64,000 bases of DNA from Linnemannia hyalina (lineage: Eukaryota; Mortierellomycota; Mortierellomycetes; Mortierellales; Mortierellaceae), in the NCBI GenBank assembly GCA_019671135.1, contig JAHRHY010000001.1, positions 2,418,001 through 2,482,000 of the forward strand, written 5' to 3'. The first letter of the stretch is position 1. Each line of letters starts with the position of its first letter. Both the position numbers and the translations under genes were made by a program. Under the pieces are notes generated by a model, which saw only the letters and a list, made by a program, of their open reading frames with translations, did no database searches and was not told the origin of the DNA. This document shows, one piece after another, positions 44,896 to 56,559 of the stretch.

Positions 44896-47800
44896 ATGGA
44901 GCCATATCAACAGTTCCGCCTCGGGACAAGGATCGAAGCGCTCGCTATCAGACGAGACCTCAAGCGCGACTACTTTTATAACCGCCTCACTGACATCCAA
45001 CACTACTTCCCAACAGCCTGGGGATTCAAAGTCAACAGCATCAACATCCTCTTCCTCGAAGACGAACACGAACAATGGTAATCTTCCTCGTCTCATTCAA
45101 CTCTAGGAAAGCACACTTGGAGTGATGGTCAAAGCAACAACAACAACGTCCTTCTGCATACTTTGTTTGCTAATCACTACTTTCCATTCCTCCTTTCTTG
45201 ATCCACAATACTGATTCCATTCATTCAGTTTTGAGCCCAAGCGGATCGCACACTACCCCAACGCCATCATCGACATCGTCACAGCCAACAACAGTCAGGA
45301 AGAACAACCGCAACAATCGTCAACACCAACCAGTCATTCCGACGAGACTGACCTTCAACTTACAGCCGACCTTGACAACAGCAAACAAAAGGATATTGGC
45401 TCGTCATCTCAACATAACGTGGATCAGTCCGTACCGACACTCTCTGTCCAGCCCAACACTGCAGTCACCACGCGTCCCCGACGCGCTACTTTTGGTGCAT
45501 CTTCACCACCTGTTCCGTTGCCTGATTCCCTTATCACCAAGTCTTCACCCATTAGCATGGACGCCCTCCTGGACAACCAACCCCAAGAACAAGAACAACA
45601 ACAACAACTGCAACAGCAACAGCCATACCAGACGACAAAACTCGTTCATGACAGCAGTGCCCCAAAAGAAGAGCCTAACCACGACAAGGTTCTCCAACAG
45701 CAATTGGCGGACAATCAATCGTCGCCCTCTTCTGAGCACTCTCACGATGCTGACGACGATGAACAACAAGGACACCACATGAAGGATCGCCCACAGGAAC
45801 AATATCAGACCATGGTCGAGCTAGTGATGGCACAAAGGAAACTCGACGCCGCCTTCTTGCTGAACGATGAACTGTACGAGTATCCGGTCCCAAGGCTATT
45901 TGTCCTCCTCCCACCGTCCTTCACAAACAAAAATCCAAGCGGAGAGCCTTTGCAGAATTTTCGACTGTATTTTCTGTGCGAGTGTGGGGACCAATGTGAA
46001 AATCACAACAACAGCAACAGCAGTAACAATAGTTCGACAGCGGAATTCGGTGGCCCCTCCAACAAACCAACTACCAAGCCCACAACGGAACCACCAGGAA
46101 CCAATCCAAGGACGATGGTGCACTTAGTCAAGCATGGCGGATATGAAGTCTCGCGGACGGCGGAATTTATCGAAAAGTACGGATCCTATGTCCTCGGCAT
46201 GCTCGCTGTCCTCAAGCACTCGATGGCGTTCACGGCAATGATGAGTCCTGAACTGAGCATATTTCACGAGCGAGGCGACCCTTCCTTCAAGACGACGGAG
46301 AACATGGTCAGGAACACAGTAGCCGCTATCAACACAACAATCGATTCTCTGGAAAAGACCCTGGGCATTAACAGCGACCACGATGCGACAACCGACAAAA
46401 CCGACCTCGATGCTTTTGGAGCCTGCGAGACCTTCAAGAATCTTCGGACACTGGATGGAGCAGAACATCGACGGTTGGACACGTTCTTGCGCAGCCACAA
46501 CCATGATGGGTTCCTGGGCGACTTGTACAGGACCACTATGGAGACTGGCCGTGTCAAGTGGGTGTGCTTTGAGCATTACCGGACGCTCTACTCCGTTTCC
46601 AGTATGAACTCCTTCATCGGGGCTGTCGAGGCCAATGGCGGTGCATACAGCCCTTATCTCAGCAAGGCCGTCATCAACCTCACCTCCACCGCTGCCGCCA
46701 AGGACTTTTTCGGGAAACTGGCCTCGCAAGCACTGGCACTGGACGAGCTCGATATTGCCCTCGACTGGAAGTTTGGATCTTCCGACCTTGCCGCTCTTGC
46801 AAGTGCGGTCGCTCAATCCAACTTGCGGGTTTTGAGATTGGATATGAGAGACGACAAGGGCAAAAAGTCGGCATTTGAGGGTATGTCGCTTGGCAAGGGT
46901 CGATACCACCCCTTGGTTCAGATGGTCTCCAGTAAGAACCTTCGAGGCGTGTTCTTCTCCAATGTTCACCATCTCGGTTCTCGAGTGTCCGGGCTACCTC
47001 AGAACCACATCACTAGCACTCTGCAACGCTTCCACCTTTTGAACGTCATTGAGCCCGCGGATCAAGTTCGGTTGGCCAACATCCTCACCAGCTGCCCCTG
47101 CCTCGTCGACCTGAGACTCGGATCGTTCTCAAGCCAGAGGACAATGCATCCAACCCTGTATCACGCAATGGCCTCGTTGAAGCGACTGAAAAACTCTCAC
47201 ATCTACAACATGGATACAGGATTGCCAGATGCCAACGTTTCAGGCGACACGAGAAAGTTGGAAGACGCCTCCCTCTCCACTGAGGCTCTGAAGGGTCTGG
47301 TCAGAACGGGATGTGTGATGGATCGCGTCAAACTCGAGGGCCTTATTCAGGTGTCGTCGGGAATTATGGAGGTGCTGGTCTTAGAGTTTACGGAAAAGCG
47401 ACGGGAGGTCGTGGAACTGTCACCAGCTCATTACCGAGAATTTGCCAACGTGCCCCAGCGCCAATCGTTCACCGCACTCAGCCACGCTGCCCGCCCATTC
47501 TCCAACTTGACACATCTCCACCTGGGAACAAGAATCACGGACGCTTCGATCGATTTACTGGCATCGGTTGTCTGGAACTTGAGCCTTGTCCACTTTGGCG
47601 CCGATGAGCACTCCAAGCGACTCCTCAAGTACGTCAACTTTGCATCTCTCAAGTCGCTCAGTCTGACAGATCTCACAGAGGACGATATGCATCCCCTCTT
47701 TGAGGCCTTTCTGGACGAGAACCGCCCCTGCCAGCTCGACCGGATGGACCTCAAGATGACTGGCCAGATTCGGATCGTGCCGGATCTGCTCCACAAGATC

Positions 47801-48151
47801 CCACTGAGGCGACTGGAGCTGGCTGAAATTCCTCGTGAAGGTATGGCCAAAATTATGCCCATCCTGAACCTCAGCCGGCTTGAGGTGTTGTCGACTCAGC
47901 TCTGTGGCGGAGTCGGATTTCCTGTACATCAATACTACGACGATATCGAGTCTGCGTTGGCGGCGCGGGTGAAGCAGTTGGGGGACAACTTTTTACTGCA
48001 GTGCGAGAAATTGATCCCGGTCCCGTCCAGCACTTTGAGTGCTAGATTAGAGGGAAGTGAGCATCGACTGAAAGCGCAACATATTATGTTCGTCAAGCGG
48101 GCTGAGTTGGATAACCAACATTGGCATTCTATTCTGTCTACTGTCTTTTGA
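44896..48151 (+). CDS. Large protein: N-terminal domain, Gln-rich linker, YPxPRLF/CECG core, leucine-rich repeats (1034 aa), 2 exons
   Basis: Exon 1 44896-45077 (MEPYQQFRLGTRIEAL ... LTDIQHYFPTAWGF ... FLEDEHEQ) and exon 2 45229-48151, phase 2, TG|GTAATC...TTCAG|T, so exon 2 opens CFEPKRIAHYPNAIIDIV. Residues 90 to about 260 are low-complexity, with a polyglutamine stretch. From about 275: ELYEYPVPRLFVLLPPSF, NFRLYFLCECGDQC, then HLVKHGGYEVSRTAEFIEKYGSYVLGML, and a helical segment to LDGAEHRRLDTFLRSHNHDGFLGDLYRTT with GRVKWVCFEHYR. The remaining half is leucine-rich (about 520-1000), with degenerate repeats. It matches the minus-strand gene at 53891 throughout. The layout (variable front, conserved core, repeats) resembles a receptor or sensor, but no nucleotide-binding motif is visible. 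Function unknown. Confidence 0.85.
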
Positions 48152-49327
48152 GCACATTAAAAGCATGTTTTTTTTTTGGCGCTTCGTTTTTTTTTGCGAC
48201 AGATGTTCCTTGCGATGTCATTGTGGCCGGTTACAATAGGCACCGCTTCTGGATCCAAAACAGTCATGCTCGTGTGTCAAGGAAAATTGTCTATTCTTTT
48301 TTTTTTTGTGCCTGGTACATATTTGCAAGGTCAAAATGATACTTTTTCAGCCGTTGGACTGAAAATCTTGACCCATGGTTTCAACAAGTGGCTGAATGCT
48401 GCCCTAACTTTGATTTAACCTTCCGCTGAGTGTGTTGCTATGTTGCCTGAATCCTCCACAGAGTAGAAATGGTTGTAAGAAAAAAAATATCACTAGCGTA
48501 GCATTCCTCAAATACCATTATTGGCGGAGGAAAAGTAAAAGAGAAAACGGCCAGCCTCACCTCCTTAACATGCAAAATTGGAGTGGAGAAACGGAAGAGA
48601 AAAGAAAGGTCGGATAGGAAGAAATATATGTACAAGCATGATGGGTGATTCCTGTCTCAGTTGCTGATTGTACCTGGATCGTGCCTGGCTGGGCGAGTAA
48701 TGGGTGCCAACACTCTGGTAACAAACGACCTACAAGGAAGTCCATTGATAAAAAACAAGGATAGCAAGTGTGAAAACAAAAAAGGTAGGGTTAGCACAGA
48801 AGGGCGATGTTTCTTGATCAGGGAATTGAACGGAACCTGGCTGCATGATGGCTTTTTCTTTCCTCTCAGCGGAAAAGGCTGGTGGTTCCTGATTCTTTTT
48901 TGGTGGCGTCGATTGGCCCAAAGCGAGAAACTAAAGTTATCATTCTTTCGGAGATAGATAGGGAGTTGGGCGACAACGTCACCCCGCCTCGTTACCGAAA
49001 GTCTTTGTCAAGGTCCGCCAATGTCCAATACCCACCAAGGAAAGCGAAGTAAGAAACTAAAGGTCGGTCTTTACGGTGTCCCTATAGCAATCAGAGCCAT
49101 GACCTTTCCTTCCAGATTTTTCCAAGGAGCTGGGTGAGAGTAAAGAGTGTCATGAAGAAGGAGGCTGATGTGACAGTGAGTTATGTTTGATTATGAGGGT
49201 GTATGCCATGGTTGGTGACGGGGAAGAAGGGGAAGAGTTGGTGGCGTTCTTAGCATACCTGAGTGTCTTGGACTTGGCCAGAGGGAAAAGGATGAAAGGG
49301 AGGAAAGAGAGAAGGAGAGGTCTGCCC

Positions 49328-49377
49328 ATTATATACCAAAAATCTCCGCAGTAGATACGTGTAAAAATCTCCACAGT
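49328..49377 (-). promoter_or_regulatory. Orphan minus-strand TATA box with upstream direct repeat
   Basis: Minus strand GGTATATAA at 49336-49328. Directly upstream are two copies of AAAAATCTCC[G/A]CAGT (plus-strand reading, 49338-49352 and 49363-49377), 25 bp apart centre to centre. Downstream on the minus strand is a pyrimidine-rich leader and an ATG in ACCATGG at about 49214, but the frame is only 19 codons, so either the transcript is spliced or it is noncoding. Confidence 0.3.
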
Positions 49378-50655
49378 GGAAACATGTACAACGGCACATT
49401 TAAACACTATCGACCAATCTTGGTCAACCACGGCCTCAATCAACAGCTACTGTTCCCTCCACGTCGCTACACTGTTTTCACCAAGGTTTTAGTCGAAAAT
49501 TACGATACAAACCGGTCAAAAGAACATAAGTGAACGGTCGAAAGAATTTAAGTATGGCCATCACGATATACACAAAGTAAACCTGAGCTTTGGCGTTGAA
49601 GAAAGAAAGAGACCAAAGAGTAAGGACAGAAAAAAAAACGACGCGGTAGTAAGAGTAACCAAGTTAGCCATGCTAGCAATGGATTGAAGAAATCTACATG
49701 ACCCTTTTCTCTATCGAAATAAAATTGGAAGGAACACTAAAGAAAAGAAAAGAAAAAAAAACAAAACAAAACAAAAGTCGGGTTGGAAACAACACCATGC
49801 CATAACAAATACAAAAAATCCTTGTCCCGAGTTCGCACTCTATTATTCGCATTATCGTTACCATCAGTCATTCTCTTGCTCACGACCAATAGGCATGTTT
49901 TTCAGAGCCAGAGATAGCTTGGCCGCTATCCTTGGTTCTTCGTATGCTGTTAAGCCAGGTACCAGGCCGATACTCTAAACATCCTGTGACTTTCTAGAAC
50001 ACACCCGCTGAGCACCTCTAGCTTTGGTGATCAAACCCTTACATGCTGTCAGGTCAGTAGTTGAATGTAAAGATACCGCACCCTCCCCAAAGAAAATATG
50101 TTGTAATTGTTGCTCGCTGGAGTGCAAAGAGGAAAAGTAGAGGACTTCTGCCCCTGACCCCCATAAATCACTCTGAGGGTCGTCGGTCACCGACATGTGA
50201 GCGCCCAAAAGAGAGGCACTCTCGCAAGTGACCCCGAAGGCACTCAGAAGCGTGTGATATTTGCTAGCCCAATGCACTAAACGGAAAAATGTATCTTCTG
50301 GTTGCTGGGGCTAGAAAGAAAAGGGAAAGCAGGGAATATACCCTCCAGAAAACAAACACGCGTACTTGTTGTTCCTGGAATGATCTATTCAAGATGCGTT
50401 CACAATCATCACGGACTATCGTCAAATAACGCGAGACTGGCTACAAACCTCCTCCGCATGTTACCGCTGGGAAATAAAGCTTGAGAGGTGGGTGTTTGCC
50501 CTGTGAAGTCAGGTCCAACGCATGATACCAAGTTCCATTTTGCGAATTCCAAAAGAGAAAGTAGATAGTCAACTCGTTGCATCCGTAGAAGCGAACAAAA
50601 TAACAGGGATGTTTCGCTATAGACGCTCAAGCGCTAGAACGTGTCCCAATTATGC

Positions 50656-50691
50656 GCTGCAGGAGAATCGCTATGTGCTGCAGGAGAATCG
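50656..50691. repeat. Duplicated 15-mer GCTGCAGGAGAATCG
   Basis: Two perfect copies at 50656-50670 and 50677-50691, 21 bp apart start to start, in the 3' flank of the minus-strand large gene. Confidence 0.85.
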
Positions 50692-50774
50692 GTACAAGCC
50701 AGTGTAAAAGTTTTTTCTCGCTCTTCCTTAGGTAATTGTCAATATAAACAAGTAAAGTCAATGACTTTTTATGA

Positions 50775-53700
50775 TCACGAAGAGGTAACAGATCTATAGT
50801 ACTCCGGGTCAGTGGTAAGAAAGTCAACAACACGAACACGGCGACGGGCAAGCTTCATCGGCGATCCTTGCACCTCTCTTGAGTTCAGCACCTGCGCCTC
50901 GTCCGCTTTCAGCCTCTTTTCATGTTCCAAGTAAAGCACAAACTCGTCGGTAAACTCTGTACTTCTTGCAGCAAGAACCGCCTCCATTTCTGGACCGAAC
51001 TTGTGGTAGTCGATTATGAGAAGTTGGAGTTGAGAGAGGTTCAAGCTTGGCAGAACCATCTCGAGCATATTGTCGTCCTTTGGTACGTCGAAATACAGTC
51101 GTCTCAAAGGAAGAGCAGCAAGAATGTTCGCTAGTCCTTGTGATTTCGCAATGCTTCCGAACCGTATTTGTTGGATCTGACAAGGTGTGGACGACGAGAG
51201 GATACGATGATAAAAAGGGTCGAGGGAGGAGTTCTCAACATTGTGCACACGTAGGGACCGCAAAGAGACCAGGCTGACTGCAGAGAGGAGACTGTGGGTG
51301 AACCGACCAACACCAAAGTGGACCAGAGACAAACTTGGTAGTAGATGGGCCATCAGGTCGAGTGAATCAGCTGTCATGTCGACAATGAGTTCGAGGTGCG
51401 TCAGTCTCACGAATGGGAGACCACTGACGTGTGTTGTGGACGAGGATATGTCGGAAAGTTGAGCCAGGTCTATAATTCGGCTATTGGTCCCGGATAGGAG
51501 TATGAGTACCTCCAATGTCGCGGCCGATCGCCGGATTGCGGCCTCAAGTAGACCAGCAGGGCCAGTGGGGTACGGCATGCCGATATCCGTGAGCTCCCTC
51601 AAAGCGACCGTGCCATATGGGGCTGTGGTATTCGTGATTTCTACATTGCTATCAAAATATAAGTTGTAACGGTTCAGGATCTTCAACTTTGAGAGCGAAC
51701 CCAGCGCTTGGTCGACTTTGGAAATGTCGTGACTTGTGGCTGAGACTTTTCCTAGTTTCACATCGACAAGACCGGGACATAGAGAGATGATCTCAGCCAG
51801 GCGAGAGTCGTCAAAGCTATTGATCCACCCCGAATAGTGGAAGCTTTGGAGGAGCGTGGGGCGGTGGGTCTTGGGCAAGCTCGATGTCCGCGGTCCGATG
51901 AGATCTACGTTGATAAAGGCCAGGCGCTTGATCCTGTCATTGGACAAGAGCCCAAGGAGCGAGTGGTACCTTCCCTTCCCAGGTCGAAAAAGGGAACCCA
52001 ACAGAGAGGGATCATCCATTTCCATAAGGCCCAGCTCCAATTCCTGAATATTCGACTGAGCAATCTTGTCCACCAGCATACCCAGATCCACCGACCCAAA
52101 CGACCAATCCAACATGACCCTGAGACCAATGACCGCCGGTGCCTGTGTGGAGAGTCGAGAGAAGAAATCCTTGGTGGCGATGCTGGATTTGAGGGTGATG
52201 GTGACTTTGCCAAACTGGGGATCGTACGTGCCACCGTTGGTTTCGACACACTGCAGGAACGATGCCATCGCTGTCTCGCGGTACACTTGACGGTAATGGT
52301 GAAGGCACACCCATTTGACATGACCTGTCTCGAGGGTGATCCTGTACAAATTTCCTAGGATTTTGTCCGCGTCCTTCTTCCTCAGGAAAGAGTCCAGTCG
52401 CCGCAGATCGGCACCCTCCAGTGCTGTAAGACCGCTGAACATGTCTTCCTCCTCCTCCTCCTGCGACCCAGCCATTGTTTTGGAGATTCCATCGCCTGTC
52501 GCGTTCTCATCCAGTTTCTGCTCCAGAAAGTCGATCGACATATCTACCGCCATAATCGTTGTCTCTGAGATCGACGTGACTCCGTCCATGACATCCTTGA
52601 CACCACTCTCCACCAGCGCAATAGCAGGGGCCGCCACCTTTGCAACGGCCAGACAATGCTTGAGCATCCGGAGCATGCCAAGGACATAGGGACCATAGCG
52701 ATCAAAGAACTCTTTGGAGCGAGAAATCTCATACCCCTCATGCTTGGCCAAGTGGACACTGCTCCTGACAGGGACGGGTGTGGAGGAGGCAGAAGCGGCG
52801 ATGGTGAGTTGGCCAGATGAAGTCGTTGATCCCACGCTTGGGTTGCAATGGTCGCCACACTCGCACAAGAAGAACAGTCGAAATCTCTCTGCCATAATGT
52901 TCCGAGGGTCCCATTTCTCGTACGAGTCTGGAAGAATGACGAACAGCCTTGGGATCGGATACTCGTGGAGTTCATAGTTTTGGACCAAGATAGCCTCGAT
53001 CTTCTGCTGGGCCACAGTGAGTCGGTCAATCGTCTCCTGCTGCATCCTCAACAGTTGCTCGTCCCTTACTTTGGACTCGGCCTGCTCCCTCAACATCTGC
53101 TCCTCCCTCTCCTTGGATGCAGCCTGCTCTTTAAGAAGCTGGATCAACTGCTCCAAAAGCTGTTGGTGGTGCGCTGACTGCTGGTCGGTCGAGTGGGTGA
53201 GTTGATGTTGGATAGTGGTGATGTCTGAAGCGATTGCTGAAAGTGCAGCCATAGGACGAGCGATGGGTGCAAATTGGTGAGCAATAGTATTGGGCGAGGA
53301 GAGGGAGGATTTTGAGGGGCGCTCGACGGAGTAAGTGGCGGACCGAACGAGGGTGCTTGTGTGGACGGAATAAGGTCGTAGAGAGAGATTCGACACAGAG
53401 AGTTCCATGCCATCGTTTGTGATCAATTGAGTTGGGTGGCTTGAATTTCTGCTTCCTGTCTGTGCCATGGTCCTTCCAGAGAGGTCGACTGAAGGAGTTG
53501 TATGGATGTGGGTCAAACCGGGGATGACCACCTCGACAACATCGTCTGGGTAGTATCCGATCCTCTTCGGCTCATACCTATACCACAAGAGAGCAAAGTT
53601 ATAGGCCAAGAACAAAAAGTGGGGAGCTAGTATCAAGAAATAAGAGGAAGGTTGCAAGGTGGATGCCTTTTTGTCGAGAGTTGCTCTCTTTGTAATATTC

Positions 53701-53891
53701 TCTGCTTACTCTTCTTCGTTCTCGTCCTCGAGGTAGTAAATAACAATGCCGTCGACCTTGAACAGAGTGGCGCCAGAGAAGACCCTCTGGACATCTTTTT
53801 CACGAATGTAGAGCACGCCTGTGGTCTTGTCCTTCCGCAGAGGGAGCTGTTCGACCCTCTCGCCGTGTTGAAAGCGTTGGTGAGGTATCAT
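50775..53891 (-). CDS. Large protein: N-terminal domain, coiled coil, YPxPRLF/CECG core, leucine-rich repeats (994 aa), 2 exons
   Basis: Exon 1 53891-53710 (MIPHQRFQHGERVEQLPLRK ... KDVQRVFSGATLFKV ... YYLEDENEE) and exon 2 53577-50775, phase 2, GA|GTAAGC...GTATAG|G, so exon 2 opens EYEPKRIGYYPDDVVEVV. After a Ser/Thr-rich linker a heptad-rich coiled coil runs from about 180 to 255 (LLEQLIQLLKEQAASKEREE). The core then starts with ELHEYPIPRLFVILPDSY, FRLFFLCECGDHC, VHLAKHEGYEISRSKEFFDRY and GPYVLGMLRMLKHC, and later LEGADLRRLDSFLRKKDADKILGNLYR with GHVKWVCLHHYR. The second half is leucine-rich. The frame upstream of the acceptor stays open to 53657 but is intronic. It is the closest full-length relative of the gene at 44896. 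The coiled coil suggests self-association (inference); function unknown. Confidence 0.86.
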
Positions 53892-54541
53892 AGGCTGACA
53901 GGGCGAATGCTTTAATAGCAGGTGTTGAGGGTGAGGGTGAGTATGAGGGTGAAGGTGATTGCTGAGGGTGAAGTGTTTTTAGTGTGTTGATGAATGAGTT
54001 GTGAAGAGTTGTCGGAGGAGGAATGACCATGAGGGGAAGACAGGAAGGAAGATGAAGGACAAGGGAATGAGAGAGACGGCGTGTGTCAGAAAAGAGAAAA
54101 GCAAGAAACGTGGGCCTCCTCTTTGTAAGAAGGAAAATCATGCACGGTTCATGCTGTTTTGGTGCAATGGTGCTAAAAGCAGTTAACTGTCCAAATTGCT
54201 TTCTTCACCCGTTTGTGTTCAGAATCGTTTGCGTTCTTTATTCTTATGGCCATGTTCCCCGTGTCAACAGATATACCCTCATATTCCTTCGCGAGGGTGC
54301 CCAGCCCGGCAGCGAGTACATGCAGTTGTAGTCAAAGATTATTCAGGTACGATCAGTTACTGAGACATGATCACTACGCGCTCCTGTGTAAAAAAGTACA
54401 GCCGCAGAAGCAGGAGCACGGTACCGGTGGATTTCTATTGGTTGAAAACGCGAACCAGCAGTTGCAGGGGGAGGAAAAACGTCACATCTTGCTGAATTGG
54501 GGAGTTGACACCCCAAATTATTATTTTTCCTCATCCCTAAC
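53892..54541. other. Intergenic, no supported gene
   Basis: Leader and promoter of the minus-strand large gene, then the flank of the transposon-related block. TTGACACCCC at 54505-54514 is discussed as a possible terminal repeat. Confidence 0.4.
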
Positions 54542-56442
54542 ATGACTTGGAACACCAAGTGCCATCAGAACCATTCCTCTCTTGCAGGAGTTCAGCATGG
54601 TCGCTCTCTTACCCATGTCTTCCAGCACAACGACACTCAGCTCTTCCCTTCTCCTGCCACGGTACTTGACCAAGCCATTACTCCAAGCCAGCAGCAACAG
54701 CAGCACATCTACACTGATCGTCGACAGGGCCTTTCCAGTCAACACCAACACCGCAGCTCCGCTCTTCTCTACTCGGAATGGCCTGAAGACTTTGGGCATA
54801 CCAAGCACCATCTGCCTTACCCCCAGTCTCCCAATTCTTCATCCAGTCAACTTACGCCCGTCTCCTTGTAGCTCAAACACAACAGCGACTCTACTTTGAT
54901 CTCTCCCGCCTCTACACCTCTTCTCTCTTCATCGAGCACGTCCACTACCACTGCATCATTAACAACAGCAATCACAAATGTCATGTCGCTTGGGTTGTCC
55001 TCCAGCCAGGGTTCTACGTCGCCTTTTTTGGCGACTACGTCCAAGCGAGGAGCGTCTGCACCTGCTGAACCTCCTCGACGCAAGAAGGCAAAGAGGATTT
55101 TCGACGACGAGGAGGAGGAGGAGACCCAAGATGTGGTGGACGGCGACGAGGAGGAGAAGGAGGGTGAGGATGAAGTGGTGGTGGTGGAGGAGGAGGGTAA
55201 CGAGTTTTTGCCTCCTTGGATGTTTGATGACGATGATGACGGGCCTGTCGAGGTGTTATCTGCATTGGGAAAGCCCAAGTCTTTAGAGGATAAGAGGACA
55301 GATTGGATGGTGAAGCAACTCAACAAATCCGAGGTTTTTTTTGATTTTGCAGGCTCCTAAACAGGGCACACCTCGCACGACTCCGAAATCGCGGATCTTT
55401 CAACAACTGGCAAATGGTATCAACAGCTGGTATGCCTCACCCAATCAAGTGCAATATACGGTGAAGCAGGCCAAAACCAAGGTCGAGACTATCAAGGCCA
55501 GTTTCAAGCGAGGCCAGGACCTTGTCCACAAGTCTGGATTCGGCACCACCAACCCTAGCAAGACGTGGAAGCAACAGATCCTGAAGACAAGCCCGCACCA
55601 CTTCAAGTTGGAGGCTAACTGGTCTGTGGCATGGTCGGATCAGGTCCAAGTCTACTGCTAATCTCGACGACAAAGTTATCGATGACAGTCCGACTCGAGC
55701 CGCCGTCAAGGCCGCTCGAAGGCGCAAGGCGAAGGCGAATGACAGCGAGATAGAGCAGATGGTGGGGGAAGGGATAGCTGGTGACTATTCGGAGAGGGAC
55801 GAGGACGTGTTGGAGGCGCGGACGATGCAAGAGCTGAAGCAGCGTGGAGCTAGAGTGCAGAAAGGGAAGATAGTGCAGAAAGGAAAGACGGCGGTGAGGG
55901 AGAAGCGAGCGCAGGAGGAGAGCCCGACGACCATCTATCAACGCCCATCACAACGACCTCTCCCCAAGAAGTTCTTCACCAAGGCAGCACCAGCCGACTC
56001 GCCCCCTCAGGCCTCCAATAAGGCAGGCGGAGCACAAGGGTCGACATCCAAAGCACAGATTAAAGACAACTACACTCACAAGTCTGGTGGCGGTCGAGGC
56101 GGAAGCGACAAGATGCAATCGTTAGCTGATTCTGTTCGCGCCATGTTGGAAAGTGAAAAGAAGAACAAGGACGTGGAGTTGTTGATTATGAGGCAGAGGT
56201 TAGCGCTGGAGGAGAGTGAGGCGAAGGAAAAGGCCGAAGCGCGTAGAGCCAGCTTGGCGCTGGAGGAGAGACGGATAGACATCGAAGCGCAACGGATGAA
56301 CAACGAACACATCCTAAAAATGGCGCAGCTGCAGAAGGAGAAGGACCTTGAGATCTACAGGATGGATCTCGAGGTGAGGTTGGGAAAGGGATCGACCGTG
56401 CGTTTCAGTCCAACAAGGAATCAACACACCTGTCAAGAATAA
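54542..56442 (+). pseudogene. SANT/Myb-like adaptor-type gene of a Harbinger-like transposon, frame-broken
   Basis: Coding signal in one frame from about 54542, with an in-frame TAG at 54869; a usable internal ATG lies at 54983. It covers PPRRKKAKRIFDDEEEEE, a long acidic run, and WMVKQLNKSE to about 55330. The signal changes frame at a run of eight T (APKQGTPRTTPKSRIF ... SWYASPNQVQYTVKQAKTKVE ... SFKRGQDLVHKSGFG ... TWKQQILKTSPHHFKLEANW) and again near 55625 (RSKSTANLDDKVIDDSPTRAA to the stop). The middle part follows the pattern of SANT/Myb-like proteins of PIF/Harbinger elements (Trp, then K-x-K-[V/I]-x2-[I/L]...F-[K/R]-x2-D...[T/S]-G-x-G, then a short LKTSP.HF.LE motif). The C-terminus is a charged coiled coil (LALEESEAKEKAEARRASLA). 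Such proteins help the transposase bind DNA or enter the nucleus. Decayed, or disturbed by sequencing indels. Confidence 0.6.
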
Positions 56443-56559
56443 AAACATACTACCTTTTATTGTTGCATAACTTCTCTAAGTCGTTCTCTTTTGATAACAC
56501 CCTCAGCAGCAGTCTCAAAAGGTCGCCAAGGGGTGTCAACAAGGACGCGACCTCCAGCG

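Larger units (their letters stand above)
48152..50774. other. 2.6-kb intergenic region between the two large paralogues
   Basis: Convergent 3' flanks of the two large genes. No supported gene. It holds an orphan minus-strand TATA box with a short direct repeat (49328-49377), an A-rich tract at 49740-49775, and a duplicated 15-mer at 50656-50691. A minus frame at 49975-50277 (100 codons) has no recognisable domain. Confidence 0.4.

Noticed and set aside
46124..46972. Minus-strand open frame of 282 codons
   Set aside because: Antisense to the conserved core of the large gene at 44896, which has clear paralogue support on the plus strand.
49975..50277. Minus-strand frame of 100 codons
   Set aside because: No domain, no promoter signal, and no similarity to any other gene in the window.
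53578..53657. Start of the large minus-strand gene at 53657
   Set aside because: This segment is the end of the phase-2 intron; splicing exon 1 (53891-53710) to 53577 restores the conserved EPKRI block seen in the other copies.
54847..55326. Minus-strand Ser/Pro-rich frame
   Set aside because: Mirror of the acidic repeat in the SANT-like pseudogene.
55334..55352. Very short intron (GTTT...GCAG, 19 nt) in the first SANT-like gene
   Set aside because: Too short to be spliced by known fungal spliceosomes; a one-base change in the T8 run explains the frame change better.
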